Shown here: in pieces, positions 1 to 12,130 of the stretch
Numbering within the stretch: the stretch's first letter is position 1
Layout of the letters: every line of letters starts with the position of its first letter
Assembly (NCBI RefSeq): GCF_918797505.1
Contig: NC_092800.1
Location: forward strand, 45,563,864-45,627,863
Length of the DNA: 64,000 bases
Direction: 5' to 3'
Source: Bemisia tabaci
Taxonomy: Eukaryota > Arthropoda > Insecta > Hemiptera > Aleyrodidae
Notes under the pieces: model-generated
Database searches by the model: none
Told to the model about the DNA's origin: nothing
What the model saw: the letters and a program-made list of their open reading frames with translations, nothing else
Translations under genes and position numbers: made by a program

Positions 1-880
1 GCAATCTGAGAGTTTTCGATAAGAAAAAGGCATACTTGAACAATTTAGAGTTGCAGTGTTGCCAGCTTTTGATTTAAAATTCGTCAAAATGACCCAAATC
101 GCGTTGCAACCTCGAGCGCTGGATTTTTATTTCGTTCAGAATTGGTTATTACGGTTCTTCTGTACTCTATGCATTTAGGTACCATGAAAATTATGCCATT
201 ACTTACTTGATGGGTGCAGCTAACTCAAAAAGAGAGGCCGGATAAAGCGATGATTCGGGGGAAAACGAGCGGTTCGGGTTGACAGAAAGTTCTTAAATCT
301 ACTCCATCACCAGAAAGTAGAATTTGCGAACTTTCTCCCACCCGCCAAACCTTATCCCTGTTGCAGTCAATCCTTTGAACATCTGATCTGAAATTTTGCC
401 CCCGAATTTTTACCAAAAACGTGAAAAATAAAAACACGTTTTTGTGCAAAAACACATCATGTTTTTGGTAAAAATTCGGGGGCAAAATTTCAGATCAGAT
501 GTTCAAAGGATTGACTGCACCAGGGATAAGGTTTGGGGGGTGGGAGAAAGTTCGCAAATTCTACTTTCTGGTGATGGAGTAGATTTAAGAACTTTCTGTC
601 AACCCGAACCGCTCGTTTTCCCCCGAATCATCGCTTTATCCGGCCTCTCTTTTTGAGTTAGCTGCACCCATCAAGTAAGTAATGGCATAATTTTCATGGT
701 ACCTAAATGCATAGAGTACAGAAGAACCGTAATAACCAATTCTGAACGAAATAAAAATCCAGCGCTCGAGGTTGCAACGCGATTTGGGTCATTTTGACGA
801 ATTTTAAATCAAAAGCTGGCAACACTGCAACTCTAAATTGTTCAAGTATGCCTTTTTCTTATCGAAAACTCCTAGATTGC
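1..880. repeat. Very long foldback (inverted repeat), 420-bp arms
   Basis: Bases 1-420 are the near-exact reverse complement of 461-880, with a 40-base spacer at 421-460. Position p pairs with 881-p. A few mismatches are visible, for example near 347/534 and 362/519, so the arms have begun to diverge. The outer end may lie left of the window because pairing runs to base 1. The short reading frames inside are mirror images of each other and are not genes. No protein domain is recognised. Confidence 0.9.
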
Positions 881-902
881 ACATTTTTCGTGAAATTTTG
901 GA

Positions 903-1593
903 GGAAATCACACCTCGAAACCTTCATTTTATCATCAAATTCGATATTTTTGAGTCCGCAAATTGACAACGCTGCCGCGGGGGCAAAAAATTTTGTATGG
1001 GCATGAAAATTTCAGAAAAGTCACATCTTATACCAGGTTAATACATACTAAAAGTTCAGATCGGTCACGGCAAGGATGAGAGAGAAAAGGTTCAACTTGC
1101 CGCCCCGTGCTCAGTGTGCTATTTTACCCTTAAAAAACCGCAAAAATTCGATTATTTTTCAAAAATCTCAAACACTCTACTTCGAAATTGGCCAAAACCC
1201 CATCAGGCAGTACCCTACTACAACTTACAATTTGAATTTTTGATTTTGAATGGAAATCACACTCCGAAACCTTCATTTTATCATTAAATTCGATATTTTG
1301 GAGTCCGCAACTTGGCAACGCTGCCGCGGGAGCAAAAAAATTTGTATGGGCATGAAAATTTCAGAAAAGTCCCATCTTATACCAGGTAAAAACATACTAA
1401 AAATTCAGATCGGTCAAGGCAAGGATGAGGGAGAGGGGGTTTAATTTGTCGCCCGGAGGCCAATTTTGCTATTTTACCCCTAAAAAACCACAAAAATGCG
1501 ATTATTTTTCGAGGAGCTCCGACAACCTATTTCGAAATTGCCCAAAAACCCATCAGGGAGTACCCCACTACAACCTCCAACTTGAATTTTTGA
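903..1593. repeat. Two-copy tandem duplication, about 349-bp unit
   Basis: Copy 1 (about 903-1251) and copy 2 (about 1252-1593) share long blocks in the same order. Examples are GGAAATCACAC at 903 and 1252, the GCTGCCGCGG block, and the CATCTTATACCAGGT block. The copies have diverged by substitutions and small indels. No coding potential is recognised. Confidence 0.85.
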
Positions 1594-1914
1594 TGTACAA
1601 CAAAGTCGCATTTAAAGTGAGTTCAGGGGCACCGTGTACGGTGATCGAAAACTCACCGTAGACGTAGAAATCTTGAAAATTCAGTTTTAAATCACGCAAA
1701 TAATGCCCTAAGAAGTCGATTTCTAACTTCTTTTTGCGACCCTCGTGATTTTCGTGTCATTTTATATCTCAAAAGTCTATTCACACGGCTGTGTCTCGTG
1801 CAATAAAGCCATTTATAAAGAGATGAAATATGTCGTACCAAATAAAAACTCAGTAAAATCATTCAAAAGTTGCAAAATTTCTCCTTTGAAATTTTTTGGT
1901 TTTGAAGAAAGTTA

Positions 1915-2383
1915 TTGATATTATTCCCTGAACTTTTCAGAATTTTTAGATCAAATTACAAACGAAATCCTTTGAGAAATCGGAGGAGAAATATTTGCCA
2001 GGGTTGCCACAGCCAAGAAAAACCGGAAATGTCAGGGAATTCTAAAAAGTTAAGGAAAACCAGGAAATGTCAGGGAATTTTAAAAAATCAGGGAAAATTT
2101 GCTAAATCACATTCATTCGCTTTCTTGAATGGGTTTGAGATTTTGAATTCGAAATATTGCCTGAAAACTATTTTCAATGATGCCTTCTTAACCATCCGTC
2201 AGATCTTCAATTTTCAGGGAATTTCACAAAAATGTGTCACAAAAATCAGAAAAATGTCAGGGAATTTTATTTTATAAATTCTGTGGCAACCCTGATTTAC
2301 AAATCCTCTTGAAAATTCGTGATTTGTCGAAGTAAGTTTGGCAACGCCTGATGGCTCATACGGCGTTCTTACTTAGCACGGCA
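1915..2383. mobile_element. Decayed CTGCCGTGCTAAGGA-family MITE, split by an insertion
   Basis: The right tip (CATACGGCGTTC...TTAGCACGGCAG, ending 2383) and internal sequence around 1920-1998 match the palindromic family seen intact at 15249-15501 and 36209-36461. The left tip is not recognisable. The copy is interrupted by the element at 1999-2294. Confidence 0.6.
1999..2294. mobile_element. hAT-like MITE with CAGGGTTGCCACAG tips
   Basis: It begins CAGGGTTGCCACAG and ends with the exact reverse complement CTGTGGCAACCCTG, 296 bp in all. The inside is rich in short CAGGGAAT-type repeats. The tips resemble the element at 27987-28278, which has a perfect 8-bp target duplication. Here the flanks match only approximately (ATTTGC / ATTTAC). 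It sits inside an older MITE at 1915-2383, so it is the younger insertion. Confidence 0.65.
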
Positions 2384-4048
2384 GAAATAAGCATCGGATT
2401 TTACAATTTTCGTCGAAAATTTAATGTCCGACTTCCCTCAATGATTTGTTCCATTGTGCGCTGCCGCCAGGACCCTCATAATGGGTGGAGGGAGGGGAGG
2501 GGTTGAACCCTCCAAGTTCACACACTTGTTGCTTATTCCGAGACGCTCCTCCCATAGACAACCGATTTTCTCTCGAGCCACGAAAAGCATTGAGTTTATC
2601 GGACGACGGAACTCATTTCGAAATGCAGATACGTTGTTTTGCCAGTGGAGCGACGATTTCTATAGGAAATTGCGTTACCGCCGAGCGGATTTCTGAGAAA
2701 CCGCGTTTTAAACATTCAGTTTAATCATAGCTTGTGAGATGAGGTTTCATTCAGGGTCGGGGAAACGGAGTTGATCGAGACGATTTCCTGGAATGATTTC
2801 CTTGAACGGGGGTAAACAAGAGTGACTCCCAAGTGTATCGAGGTGGTGCTTTTTTTGTCGGAGGATACGAGATCATCGTCGAAAAGAGGAAGGGAAATTG
2901 AGAACGAGGAAAAACGCTTTTAAATTTTTATGAGCAGGATGGAAACAAAGTAAGTATAGTCAGTTTGTGACCAACTGACTATTCGCGATCGGAGGAACTT
3001 TACTAAAACTAGGACAGGGTGACAAACTTTAGGGAAAAGCTGGAGAATCCAGGGAATTTAGAAAAAAACCCCGGAAGGCCAGGGAAAATTGACAGACAAC
3101 GACTGAGGAAAAAACTTCTAAAATTGTTAAAGACAACTTTTTAAAAAAAAACGCTAACATCTTCGTTTTAGGAATCCCTTCTTGAGTATTTTGTTAAGTA
3201 AAATTTAAGTGAAAAAGCGCTTAAAAAACTCTAAAACTATCAACTATAGTATTTCAACACAAAACATGTTTTTAAAAAAATGTTAAAAAACTACAGTGAT
3301 ATTATAAGATTTTTTTCAACACTTTTTTCCCCTTAAATGTTACTTCTTGTAAATTTTACTCAAAGAAATAGCCAAAAAGAGTTTCTTAGTACGGAAATTT
3401 TGACACTTTTCTTAAGAGTTTTGAAAAATGTTTTAACTGATCATTGCCGGAAAAACTCGTTCAAAATTTTGCCGGAGGTCGGGAAATTGTTCCACTTCCT
3501 TCAGGGGAAACCGCAATTTTGTGTATATGTTACCCCTTGCAAAGTGTTAGCAAGTATGAAAATATCAACATTTTTAAGATTCACTGAAACAATGTCGAAT
3601 TGAGTTGAACAAGATTGCGAGGTCTCAAAGAAAATAAAATAAGATAATTATAAATTTATTTGTCCAAAAGATATGCGCCCTTTTGAACTAATTTGACTTA
3701 CCTCAAACTTAAAACACAGGTACAGTGCTTATGTTATCAATTTATTCCACTAACCTGTCAGTTCATTGATTGAAAAAAATATATTATGAATTAAATGAAG
3801 GACGCCCACAGAAGCAGACGGTTGTTTTCCTCACAGGGTGGTATCGTAAACAACCTTTCGACGCGACGGCCACAACGGCGCACGTGAGCAACTATTTTAA
3901 CTCTGCGCAGATCAAATTGCATAGCCGCCGAAATGAAGGAGCTTAGAAAATTTCCGGAGATCAGTATCGGCGAGAGCTGGTGGTTGCAATGGACAAAAGA
4001 GGCAAGTAAAAGACTAATTAACGGCAACACACGAAGGACCCTGTCGTT
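2384..4048. other. No gene recognised
   Basis: Only short, composition-poor reading frames occur on either strand, none with a recognisable domain or splice context. A CCAGGGAA-rich patch near 3041-3085 recalls the inside of the 1999-2294 element and may be a relic of the same family. Confidence 0.5.
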
Positions 4049-4290
4049 CTGCCGTGCTAAGGAAGAATGCCATACGAACATTCAAGATTTGCCAAATTTC
4101 CCCGGATAAAACATGTATTTTTGACGAAATTAATGCATAATTTTCCTTGAAATTTTCAGATATTTTAGATTAAATTGCGAACGAAATTGGAAGGAAAATA
4201 TTAACCATTTCCTCAAGAAATTTGTAATTTATCAGAGGAAATTTTGCATTGCCTGATAGTTCATACGGCGTTCTTCCTTAACACGGCAGA
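4049..4290. mobile_element. CTGCCGTGCTAAGGA-family MITE
   Basis: The left tip CTGCCGTGCTAAGGAAGAA is matched by the inverted right tip TTCTTCCTTAACACGGCAG. The inside carries the family's conserved AATTTTCAGATATTTTAGAT-like block. About 242 bp, no coding capacity. Confidence 0.8.
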
Positions 4291-5030
4291 GTTAGTCCAT
4301 GATTTTCCTCTTTAGTGTTACAATCACCCATGGCATACGATAAGATCGTTCCATTTTCCTTCGTTTCCTTTGTCTTGGCTTTGTCTAAGAATCCCAATGA
4401 ACAGCCCTCAGAATTAGAGTTCACTCCCAATGACCAAGAATTTGGGTCACTTGCACTGAACTTCAGTGTCGCACATGAACCGAATTTTATTCCTCCGCGT
4501 AGCCAAAAAATACGTTTTTTCCGCCGAATTCCCCCCTACACCGCGACCAAGTCTCGAGTCAACCCAACTCCCACGAAATTTCTCCAGTCTTACCTAGAAC
4601 TCGAACTTTCGTCCAAGAGCGAACTCCATGCAGGAAAAATCCACGGATCCGCACGGAGTTTAAAACAAACCAAGTGTTCGCGTCTCGAGGCGCTGTTCTA
4701 TTTACGAGGGGCTCTAGGCCCGAAACTTTAGATTGTGTTTTGAAAGGATTTAATTCGCCGAGACGTATCGTCGGTCCTCGAGCCGAAGCGCGTAAGTGCC
4801 TCCGCAGGTGAGTTTTGTCATCCGTATAACCCTACGGTACCCATGGATCAGGAGTTAAGTGCTTTTGTCGACGGAGCGACGGTATCAGCGCAAGGAACGG
4901 AAGAGTAATTTTCCTCCTCGTGTAATCTGTCAATACTCGCCCAAGTTTTGATTCCGTGCAATGTCACGGCGGGATCTCCCAAAAACACCAGGCGCTTGGA
5001 AAGTTTCGCCGTCAGGAACGCTGGCGTTCT
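4291..5030. other. No gene recognised
   Basis: A 138-codon + strand frame begins at 4315 but has no recognisable domain, no homologous motif and no splice partner. I treat it as chance. Confidence 0.4.
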
Positions 5031-5368
5031 GAAGAAAAACGCCGTATGAATGATCGAATGTTGTCAAATTTCTCCATATAAAAGATTTATTTTTGGATAC
5101 AATTATGACCATTCCTTGACACTGTCTGGTGCATCGGATAAATTGAATGGAATTCAGAGATAGTATCTAAGGAAATCCGCCGTATGAATGAGCGGATGTG
5201 GTCAAATTTCTCAGTATAAAATATTCAGTTTTAGACAAAGATGACAGAATTGACAGATCAATCGATATAATGCAAAACACGCCATGCCACTGCCCGAAAT
5301 ATGGTGTATTATTAGAAGAACTTTGGCGCCTTCCAAAAATTTGAGCGGCGTTTTTACTTAGCACGGCA
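5031..5368. mobile_element. Broken CTGCCGTGCTAAGGA-family copies with a nested hAT MITE end
   Basis: Left-half sequences of the family occur twice in direct orientation (about 5032-5090 and 5163-5220; both contain CGCCGTATGAATGA). A right tip (GGCGTTTTTACTTAGCACGGCA) closes the region at 5368. Between them, 5250-5292 ends CACGCCATGCCACTG and matches the right end of the hAT MITE at 43950-44113. Confidence 0.6.
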
Positions 5369-6800
5369 TAACACGATTCTAATGAATAAGTTCAGCTTTA
5401 TTAATTCCGAGTTTAGCTTGTGAAGTTGCATGCTCCTGGAGTGGAATTTCACGTGGAAATGGGACCTAAGTGGTGGAAAACTAAAATTTGTCATATTTGT
5501 GCCATTGCGTAGAATATTCTTGTATAATAATTTTGTGGCAAAAATTTGCAAGATCAGTATAGAAGAACCATCCTTCAGTCATTACGTTTTGGGTCAATAA
5601 ATAAATGGGCGCAGTTCGGAGGAAAAACTTTTTAAAATGTTGAATCCTCAAGATTGTCTTGTCCGTCATTTCTCTCACGAAAAATGTAACTAAATTCAAC
5701 GTTGCCTAATTCCTCCACGTAAATTTGATTCTTACTAGGATAATATTGGGCTTTCCTGATTGAAAATTCCACCGATTTTTCCCATCTGATCTCATGCACA
5801 AATTTGAAAAATGTATCACGAAAATTGCTCGAATACACATTTGTGAAAAATTAAATTTTGCTTGCGTCAAAATGTTGCGTCAAAAATGCAATAAGGTACA
5901 TTCTTTCCTCCGGTAAACGACGGATTAACCTGATATTTCCTACCGTCACTTAATCTCCAAGTTTGCAAATGACTCAAATCCGAACGGAACAAGTTTATAA
6001 ACGGAAAACATGTTTTCAATGATTTAACATGACATGTGACGGAAGTCTTAAAAACCCTTGATCGCTCCTGACTGTTGTCGGATGGCATCATTCGATTTGG
6101 CGCGAAACCGGGGCATTTTAAACTTGCGGAACTGTTGCACTTTTGGAACAGCGGACTTCTCGGTTTCTAAGTTACTTTTTCCTGTTTTAATGTGCGTATC
6201 ATGTTCGGACCGTCATTCACCTCCAGCAAAATGTATTCACAAGTCCAAATTCGTTCGTGGTTCAGTGACTCATTTCCTATCCATGCAGGGAACCCGAAAA
6301 ATTCCGCGTTATGTCAGCAAAAGCGGTACAGCGAAGAGCGCTTTAATATCCCGCTTGGCATGTCGTTGTTGACGAGGAGTGCAACAGGTGAAGCTGGATC
6401 AGTATTTTACTGCTAGGCATAGTTGCCAGATTTTGCTGTAAAAGAGAGGTGAGACACAATAGTTTGAATGCACACAACAGTAAACAAGCAGTTCCAACGT
6501 CAAAGCGTTGGAGGGCGCTTCTTTAACACTGTGCATGCGAGGAACGTTTTCATACGGCCAAGCGAGAGTATTGCGGACGGACGATGTATAACAAATTGCC
6601 TACGTGAAGGTGGTCCGGCAGCTACATACCCGCCGCTAAAACAATAGAAAATAGTAGTTACGTACGTTGCCAGCGAGCGCGCTGCGAGCGCATCTGTTTC
6701 AATTACCTAGCATCGAGTCGGGCCTCTAACTTTCTATTCTCTCTGACATAACCTTAAACCTTCAACCCAGAGCCGCAACCAGCTGACGCTTGACGATGCT
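5369..6800. other. No gene recognised
   Basis: There are many short frames on both strands but no domain, splice-consistent exon or repeat that I can name. GC rises around 6540-6800 just upstream of the LINE relic. Confidence 0.4.
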
Positions 6801-6818
6801 ACATACATAAAGTCGCGA

Positions 6819-7031
6819 TTATAGCGCCGCCTCGCGCTCTGCGACGCCCAATCGCCATTGCCCCCTATCCTCCCAGAGATCATCAGGCAATTGGCACCTT
6901 CTGATCTCCTCCTCCACCCCTTGTCGCCAACCTTTCACAGGACGTCCACGCCGTCGCCTTCCGGGAGGAACCCAATCGAAGACCTGCTTGGGCAACCTGC
7001 TTGACGATGCTGCGCCGAGAAAATGAACCAA
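6819..7031 (-). pseudogene. LINE (non-LTR retrotransposon) reverse-transcriptase C-terminal tail
   Basis: The - strand frame reads about 70 residues with the pattern P-x-K-V-x-x-W-x-P-P-G-R-R-R-R-G-R-P-x-x-x-W, then an acidic helix and W-E-D-R-x-x-W-R-L-G-V, ending at a stop. This arrangement is characteristic of the extreme C terminus of endonuclease/reverse-transcriptase LINE proteins. Endonuclease and polymerase domains are absent, so this is a 5'-truncated relic. A second copy on the same strand lies at 48848-48995. Both are followed on their 3' side by a short shared motif (ATAAAGTCGC on the + strand). Confidence 0.7.
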
Positions 7032-7380
7032 TCACAAAATAGCACAGTAATACGTCACTAAAATGAAGAGATCACGTGACTGTTCGTGATTTTTTCGAAT
7101 CAATCTGAAACTACAACCTCGAATATGAGGCATTTAAGCATATCGAAGCCCAAAATAGTTTAACCAGGTAATACGTCCGTGCGAGATTGTTATGCTTAAA
7201 AGCAAAACATTTCACGAAAACTTTTACGAATACCAGATGCAGAAAAAAATCAAATTTTCCCGGGTGTACCAGAATGGCGTCATTACCCATAAGGCAAAAC
7301 GGTATGTAGTATAGTACATGTTACATCGGGGGAGTCGAACGGCTGGAAAGGGCGCATCTGGTACCCAGAAGCGCCCAAAA

Positions 7381-7753
7381 CACATTAAAATGCAAAAACA
7401 AATGGATTTACAAGGCTAAGGAGGTATAAAACAATCCAGGACGTCTTGGGCCAATGACATGCTCATTCTCAACTGGAACAAAAGCTAAACAATTTAAAAA
7501 TTAAAACAAGAAAATGAGCATGCAACTGACCGAGGTAGGAATCAGTGCAAACTCCTGATTGCACCGTAGTTTACTCCGGAGTTTGCACTGACTCTTACCT
7601 CGGTCGGTTTCATGCTCATTTTCTTGTTTTAATTTTTACATTTTTTAGCTTTTGTTCCAGTTGAGAATGGGTATGTAATTGGCTCGAAACGTCCTGGTTT
7701 GTTTTATACCTCCTTTGCCTTGTAAACCCATTTGTTTTTGTATTATAGTGTGC
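7381..7753. mobile_element. Foldback element, about 370 bp
   Basis: The arms pair around position 7566: AACAAATGGATTTACAAGG near 7398 pairs with its reverse complement near 7722-7736, and GAGGTATAAAACA near 7421 with TGTTTTATACCTC near 7700. Inner sequence pairs up to the centre. No coding capacity. Confidence 0.8.
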
Positions 7754-7897
7754 TTTTATTGTTTTGCTGTAAAGTAGCATGATTTCCATAAGAGTAAATT
7801 TCAAAATGCAGAATTTCAGCAGAATTTGGCTCTCATGCTGCGCGGACGAGGGAGATGCCGAAGAGCGACTGTTTTTAGTGCGAGCGCCACAACGCTC

Positions 7898-8124
7898 AGT
7901 GGATCGAGACAATTGGAAAGGTCGGACATGAAATTTTTGACAAGAACTGCAAATTTGGATGCTTATTTCGTCACATTTTAAATTTTAAGGGGTGCTTCGG
8001 AATGGTAAACTCACGAGGAAACCAATGGAACCACTTTCAGAACCTCAAAGATGTGTAGAAACGGAGTTACAAGCGTTTAAAGTTTCCAAATTTTGTCCGA
8101 CCTCACCTATTGACTTGATCCACT
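7898..8124. mobile_element. Foldback MITE, AGTGGATCGAG...GGTCGGACA family
   Basis: The left tip AGTGGATCGAG...AGGTCGGACA pairs with TGTCCGACCT...CTTGATCCACT at the right end. Related copies are at 52586-52831 (full), 18285-18430 (half) and 36795-37055 (decayed). The family shares an internal block close to AACTCCGTTTATACAAAAC. Confidence 0.7.
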
Positions 8125-8329
8125 GTGCGACGCAACGCGACCCTGGACCACGGTGCTTGTCGCAGGCCGTGCGCTCGTCCGCTCGGAGATTTACACTCCA
8201 GCTCCCGACCGTCGCTTTAATTAAATTCAAGTAATTGTATAATGCTTTTAGTTCATCATTATGACATGTCCATCGGGGATTTTTCTAGTTTTTCCCGCGG
8301 CTGTCCGATTAGGTATCCCGAGCACACTT

Positions 8330-8452
8330 TGACGTATTTTTGTCAAACGGAACTATGTGCATTACGACATGAGCCCTAAGACCCATAAGAACATATGCAT
8401 AACAGGACTCACGTCCCAATGCACGTAGTTCCGTTTGGCAGAAATACATCCA
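8330..8452. mobile_element. GGACGTATTTCTGCC-family palindromic MITE
   Basis: A near-perfect 123-bp palindrome with tips GACGTATTTTTGTCAAACGG and the inverse at 8430-8452. The centre carries the diagnostic GACCCATAAGAACATATGCAT. Copies of the same family lie at 12131, 12565, 39760 and 43374, and a long variant at 30322. Confidence 0.85.
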
Positions 8453-8509
8453 TTTCGTTGTCTCCCGCACCGAAGAATCCAACTCATTTTAAAGCCGTCT
8501 TTTCCCGCG

Positions 8510-8650
8510 CAAATTGGACGTATATCTATCAAACAGATTTATGTGCAGATGAGAAATATGGGATGTGCTCTAAAAAAGTTGGATGAGAAACAATGTCTTC
8601 AGCGGGCGTGATTCCTTTTGAAGAATTGGGAAAGCGGGATTTTAAATTGA
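8510..8650. mobile_element. Half copy of the long GGACGTATTT variant
   Basis: It starts TTGGACGTATATCTATCAAAC and continues with GATGAGAAACAATGT and ATTCCTTTTGA blocks that match the left part of the element at 30322-30684. The right end is missing. Confidence 0.6.
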
Positions 8651-8722
8651 GCAACTACTGCCCTGTGCACTGTGTACTGTGTACTGTGTGCCCTTTACCC
8701 CTGGATACGCCATTGGAAGCAT

Positions 8723-9278
8723 AATGGACCACTAGACAAGGTACGAATTTAAGCAATCTGATACATGATTCTTAACCAGAATTTCACGTAGAACACGATT
8801 AACGCAACGAATATTACTGAAACCAACTCTCAACGAAGATATTTTAACTTTTTGATTACACATTGGTTACGAGGAATTCGAACTCCCCGCTCACAAGAAA
8901 CTCAAAGCTCTACGTGAGTCAAATCGCGCACTACAACGGTTTCAGCAAGCTTCTCAATCGAGCAATGTTCATTTCCCACCATGTGTTGTTCAAACTATAA
9001 GCAATTTGCTATATCTGAGCCAGAGCGTTAAAATTGAGGTTGCCAGATCTGTAAATCGCAGATACTGTCATGATAACGTTTAGCGCGCGATGTGAATCAC
9101 GTAGAGCATTGAGTTTTCATGAGCGGGTGGTTTGAATTTACGTATCAAAAATCATTAAAGATCTTCGTTAGGAGTTCATTTCGGTAATTTTCGTTGAGCG
9201 CATCGTGTTCTACGTGAAATTTTGGTTAAGTAACATGAATCAGAATGCTGAAATTCGTACCTTGTCTAGTGGTCCATT
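8723..9278. mobile_element. Foldback element with GGACCACTAGACAAGG tips
   Basis: The left tip AATGGACCACTAGACAAGG has its exact reverse complement at 9260-9278. Subterminal blocks also pair (ATTTCACGTAGAACACGAT with ATCGTGTTCTACGTGAAAT). Total 556 bp. The inside pairs less well and has no protein-coding signal. Confidence 0.85.
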
Positions 9279-11039
9279 CGGTGTAGACAAAATCAAGTTT
9301 CAATACAGATTAAAAACAAATTGAATGCGGATGTTAGTTCTCCCAGCGCGCGAAAGAGTGGAATTCTTGATTCTCTTGAAATCTCGTTAGGAGTCGAAAC
9401 TTGTATTAATCACTTTACTTGTAAATTACAAACCTATTTATACAGTAGGTCGCTCCGAGCCGAAGAAAATGCGCTCCTAAGTTTCAGCACTCAAAAGTGG
9501 AAAGCACACAAAAGGAACGTTTACACGTTAGCTCATGTTTTATTACCAGAGGCAAAACGTGTATAGCCTTTCTGTTTGCTTACAACAAGCCCACAACTCC
9601 CCTAAGCCCACAACTTGTCGCGACGTCAAACTTTTCTCGACTATTTGTGAATTTTCCTGAGAGTTGAGTAGGATCTGCATCAATATTCAACCATCACGTA
9701 GCATTCGGATGTGTCCCGCACTCCCACCGTGGGTGTGATCTGAAATTGAAAAAGCTCATTCTCAACACGCCAAACGCAAAAGAGTTCGGAACTGTTTAAT
9801 TCATAACTCTATCGAATGAAATCATTAACTCGTCTGATACGTTATAGGTTTACAAATTTATTTTGGCGCATCAGACAATAAAAGAAATCACCACCATTTT
9901 TACTGAATCCTCGCTACTTAGAATGTTCATTTATTCGCCTATTTTCTAAGATTTTCATTTCAGTCATAACTCAGCATTTTGTCACCTATAATTTATCGAA
10001 AGTTTACCCATTTGCTCGTATTTCTAATTATTGTTAATCGACCAATCTTCTATGTACGCGCTAAAATCTATGAAAGGTATCAACAGATTTTTTTTTTTTT
10101 TTTCTCATGTATATACCTCTCCGTATGAATAGGTTTACAAGTTTAGGCTCTGTTCAAATTGCGCCATTTTTTGTGAAAACGACGTAGAAGCTTCATAATT
10201 TTTTTTTTTTTTTTTTTTTTAATTGTGTGACGTCGTACTAAATAGTAATACATGAAACAAACATATTCGCCAACCACCAATGTTGACAAAAGTATAAAAA
10301 TAGGGAAGATTTTCCGAGGAAAAATTTCAGTCAGGCTTTTGCATGAGTCAGCTGCTAAAGATTCATCAAACTGCAGATTTTAAGCAACACTGCAAAGCTT
10401 GCTTGCGTTGTTTCTACAAAGACTGGCTCAATTATTAAGGCCAGTTTTCAGGAAAGGAAGGAGATGTGACTGAGAAAATACTAAAAATATAACATTTGCG
10501 AGTTTTCTCACAAAACGAGCAGCTGGATCTATTTTGGTAAGATTGCATAAAGTCGTGCAAAACACAAAAAGACTTCATTTTGCAGCAAGAAACCACTATT
10601 ATCCTAGAAACAACAAATCGGCATCAGTTTCACTGAACGTATAATTGATTTTCTGGATGAGCTTTAAAGTGCAGTTTCATATTGCAAAATAAAGTCCAGA
10701 GTAAGAATTGACTAACGCTTTGAGTCCACGTGTAGTTTTTAGGACCCACTTGTAAATAGGCACTATTACACGTAGCAATTTTGCATTCATACGACATTTT
10801 ATGAGTATGTAGTTGTTATTTTTAAACACACAGATATTTTACTGCCGCACGTAGAACACTATCACAACTCACATCTTTCAATTGAAAATCATTCTGCACC
10901 TTTTCACACGTTTGTTTTTGACCTCACAATCATAGCACCACTGTAAATTTCTCAGCCTCAGTAATTAGCGTTTGAGTTCCAGCCCAGACTTCTCCGAAAA
11001 TCGAAGAAGAAAAATGTTCGAACATGTGAATCAAACTTC
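9279..11039. other. No gene recognised; two long T runs
   Basis: No domain-bearing frame was found. Homopolymer T runs are at 10088-10103 (16) and 10199-10220 (22). They could be poly(A) tails of - strand retroposons, but no target duplications were found around them. Confidence 0.5.
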
Positions 11040-11840
11040 CAATGTTCAAAATGATTTAACTATTCGGTTTGTTGAACCAGGCTGTCGGTTTGTCAAACTG
11101 AACTGCCATCTTGTGGAATGGAAATGTTGCATGTGTGAGGAATTTGCGATTTGACTATTGATTCTTATGTAAAATTTCGCGAGAAACACGATGGTGCCAC
11201 TAACTGGTTTTCTCTGAAGTCAACTCCCAAGCTCAAAAATAGCTCTCAAGTTGAGGCCAAAATGGAGGGAATATCCCACACTATCCTGAGGGTCCACCAG
11301 TGGCGTGGCAAAATCGATATGCCATTTAAACCCATGGAAAATGATCGATAGACAGAGTGTTGCAGCGAACACCAATAATCGGTTTAAAGGCATTACAATC
11401 GATACATCGCAATTCACCACGCCTGGGGTCCACCTCTACATCAAGACGAACTTTCTATACAAAAATAGGGAGCAAATACATTGACAGGGCTGCCACATTA
11501 TTTGGGGACTCCAAAACTGAAAACACGGCAACCCTGCTAATGTATTTGCTCCCTATATCTTTGCATGGAGAGTTTGTCTTGATGTAGAGGTGGACTCTCA
11601 TGATAGTGTGGGATATCCTCTCCATTTTGCCCTCCACTTGAGAGCTTTTTTTGAGCTTAGGAGTTGATTTAAGAGAAAACAAGTGGCACCATCGTGTTTC
11701 TCGCAAACTTTTACATAAAAATCAGTGGTCAAATCGCAAATTCCTCACACATGCAACATCTCCATTGAGTTTGGGGGGGAAAAAAATTGATTTGCGCGAA
11801 CCGAGAGATTGTCTGACAAAACGAATAGTTGGGAGGTATT
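11040..11840. mobile_element. Long foldback element (about 800 bp), host of a younger hAT MITE
   Basis: The left arm (about 11040-11297) and right arm (about 11580-11840) are inverted copies; for example AATTTGCGAT at 11141 pairs with ATCGCAAATT at 11733-11742. The inner arms around GGGAGCAAATACATT also pair. The left arm is interrupted at 11298-11425 by a hAT MITE with duplicated flanks, and the pairing resumes beyond it. Confidence 0.85.
11298..11425. mobile_element. hAT-type MITE with perfect 8-bp target duplication
   Basis: The 128-bp element starts CAGTGGCGTGG and ends CCACGCCTG. It is flanked by GGGTCCAC at 11290-11297 and GGGTCCAC at 11426-11433. An 8-bp duplication plus CAG(T/G)GGCGT tips is the hAT superfamily signature. 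A related element lies at 43950-44113. Confidence 0.9.
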
Positions 11841-12130
11841 GAACATACATCTTGCCAAAAAGATTCCACAAAGATCGCTTCTTGCAAAACATATTAAATT
11901 CCTTGTCAATGATGAAGCTGAAGGTTTCAAATGGACTCCTAAATACTTTTTCTAGCTCTGCAGCGATGCGGTCTTGGTTATTGGGTAGTGTTCCTAGGCG
12001 TATTTATGGTCGTTTCGTAAACAGAACCTCTCCTTCGGAAGGCCCCGTTTTACATTGTGATAAGGGGAAGTTTGAGGCAGCCTTGAATATAGCATCATAA
12101 ATAGGACAATTTTGGCCAACTTCTATTAAA

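Noticed and set aside
225..656. Two near-identical reading frames on opposite strands
   Set aside because: They are the two arms of the inverted repeat at 1-880, not a duplicated gene.
4315..4731. 138-codon + strand open frame
   Set aside because: No recognisable domain, repeat or splice context. Taken as a chance frame.
10199..10220. T22 run as a second poly(A) retroposon tail
   Set aside because: No target duplication or insert boundary could be found around it.
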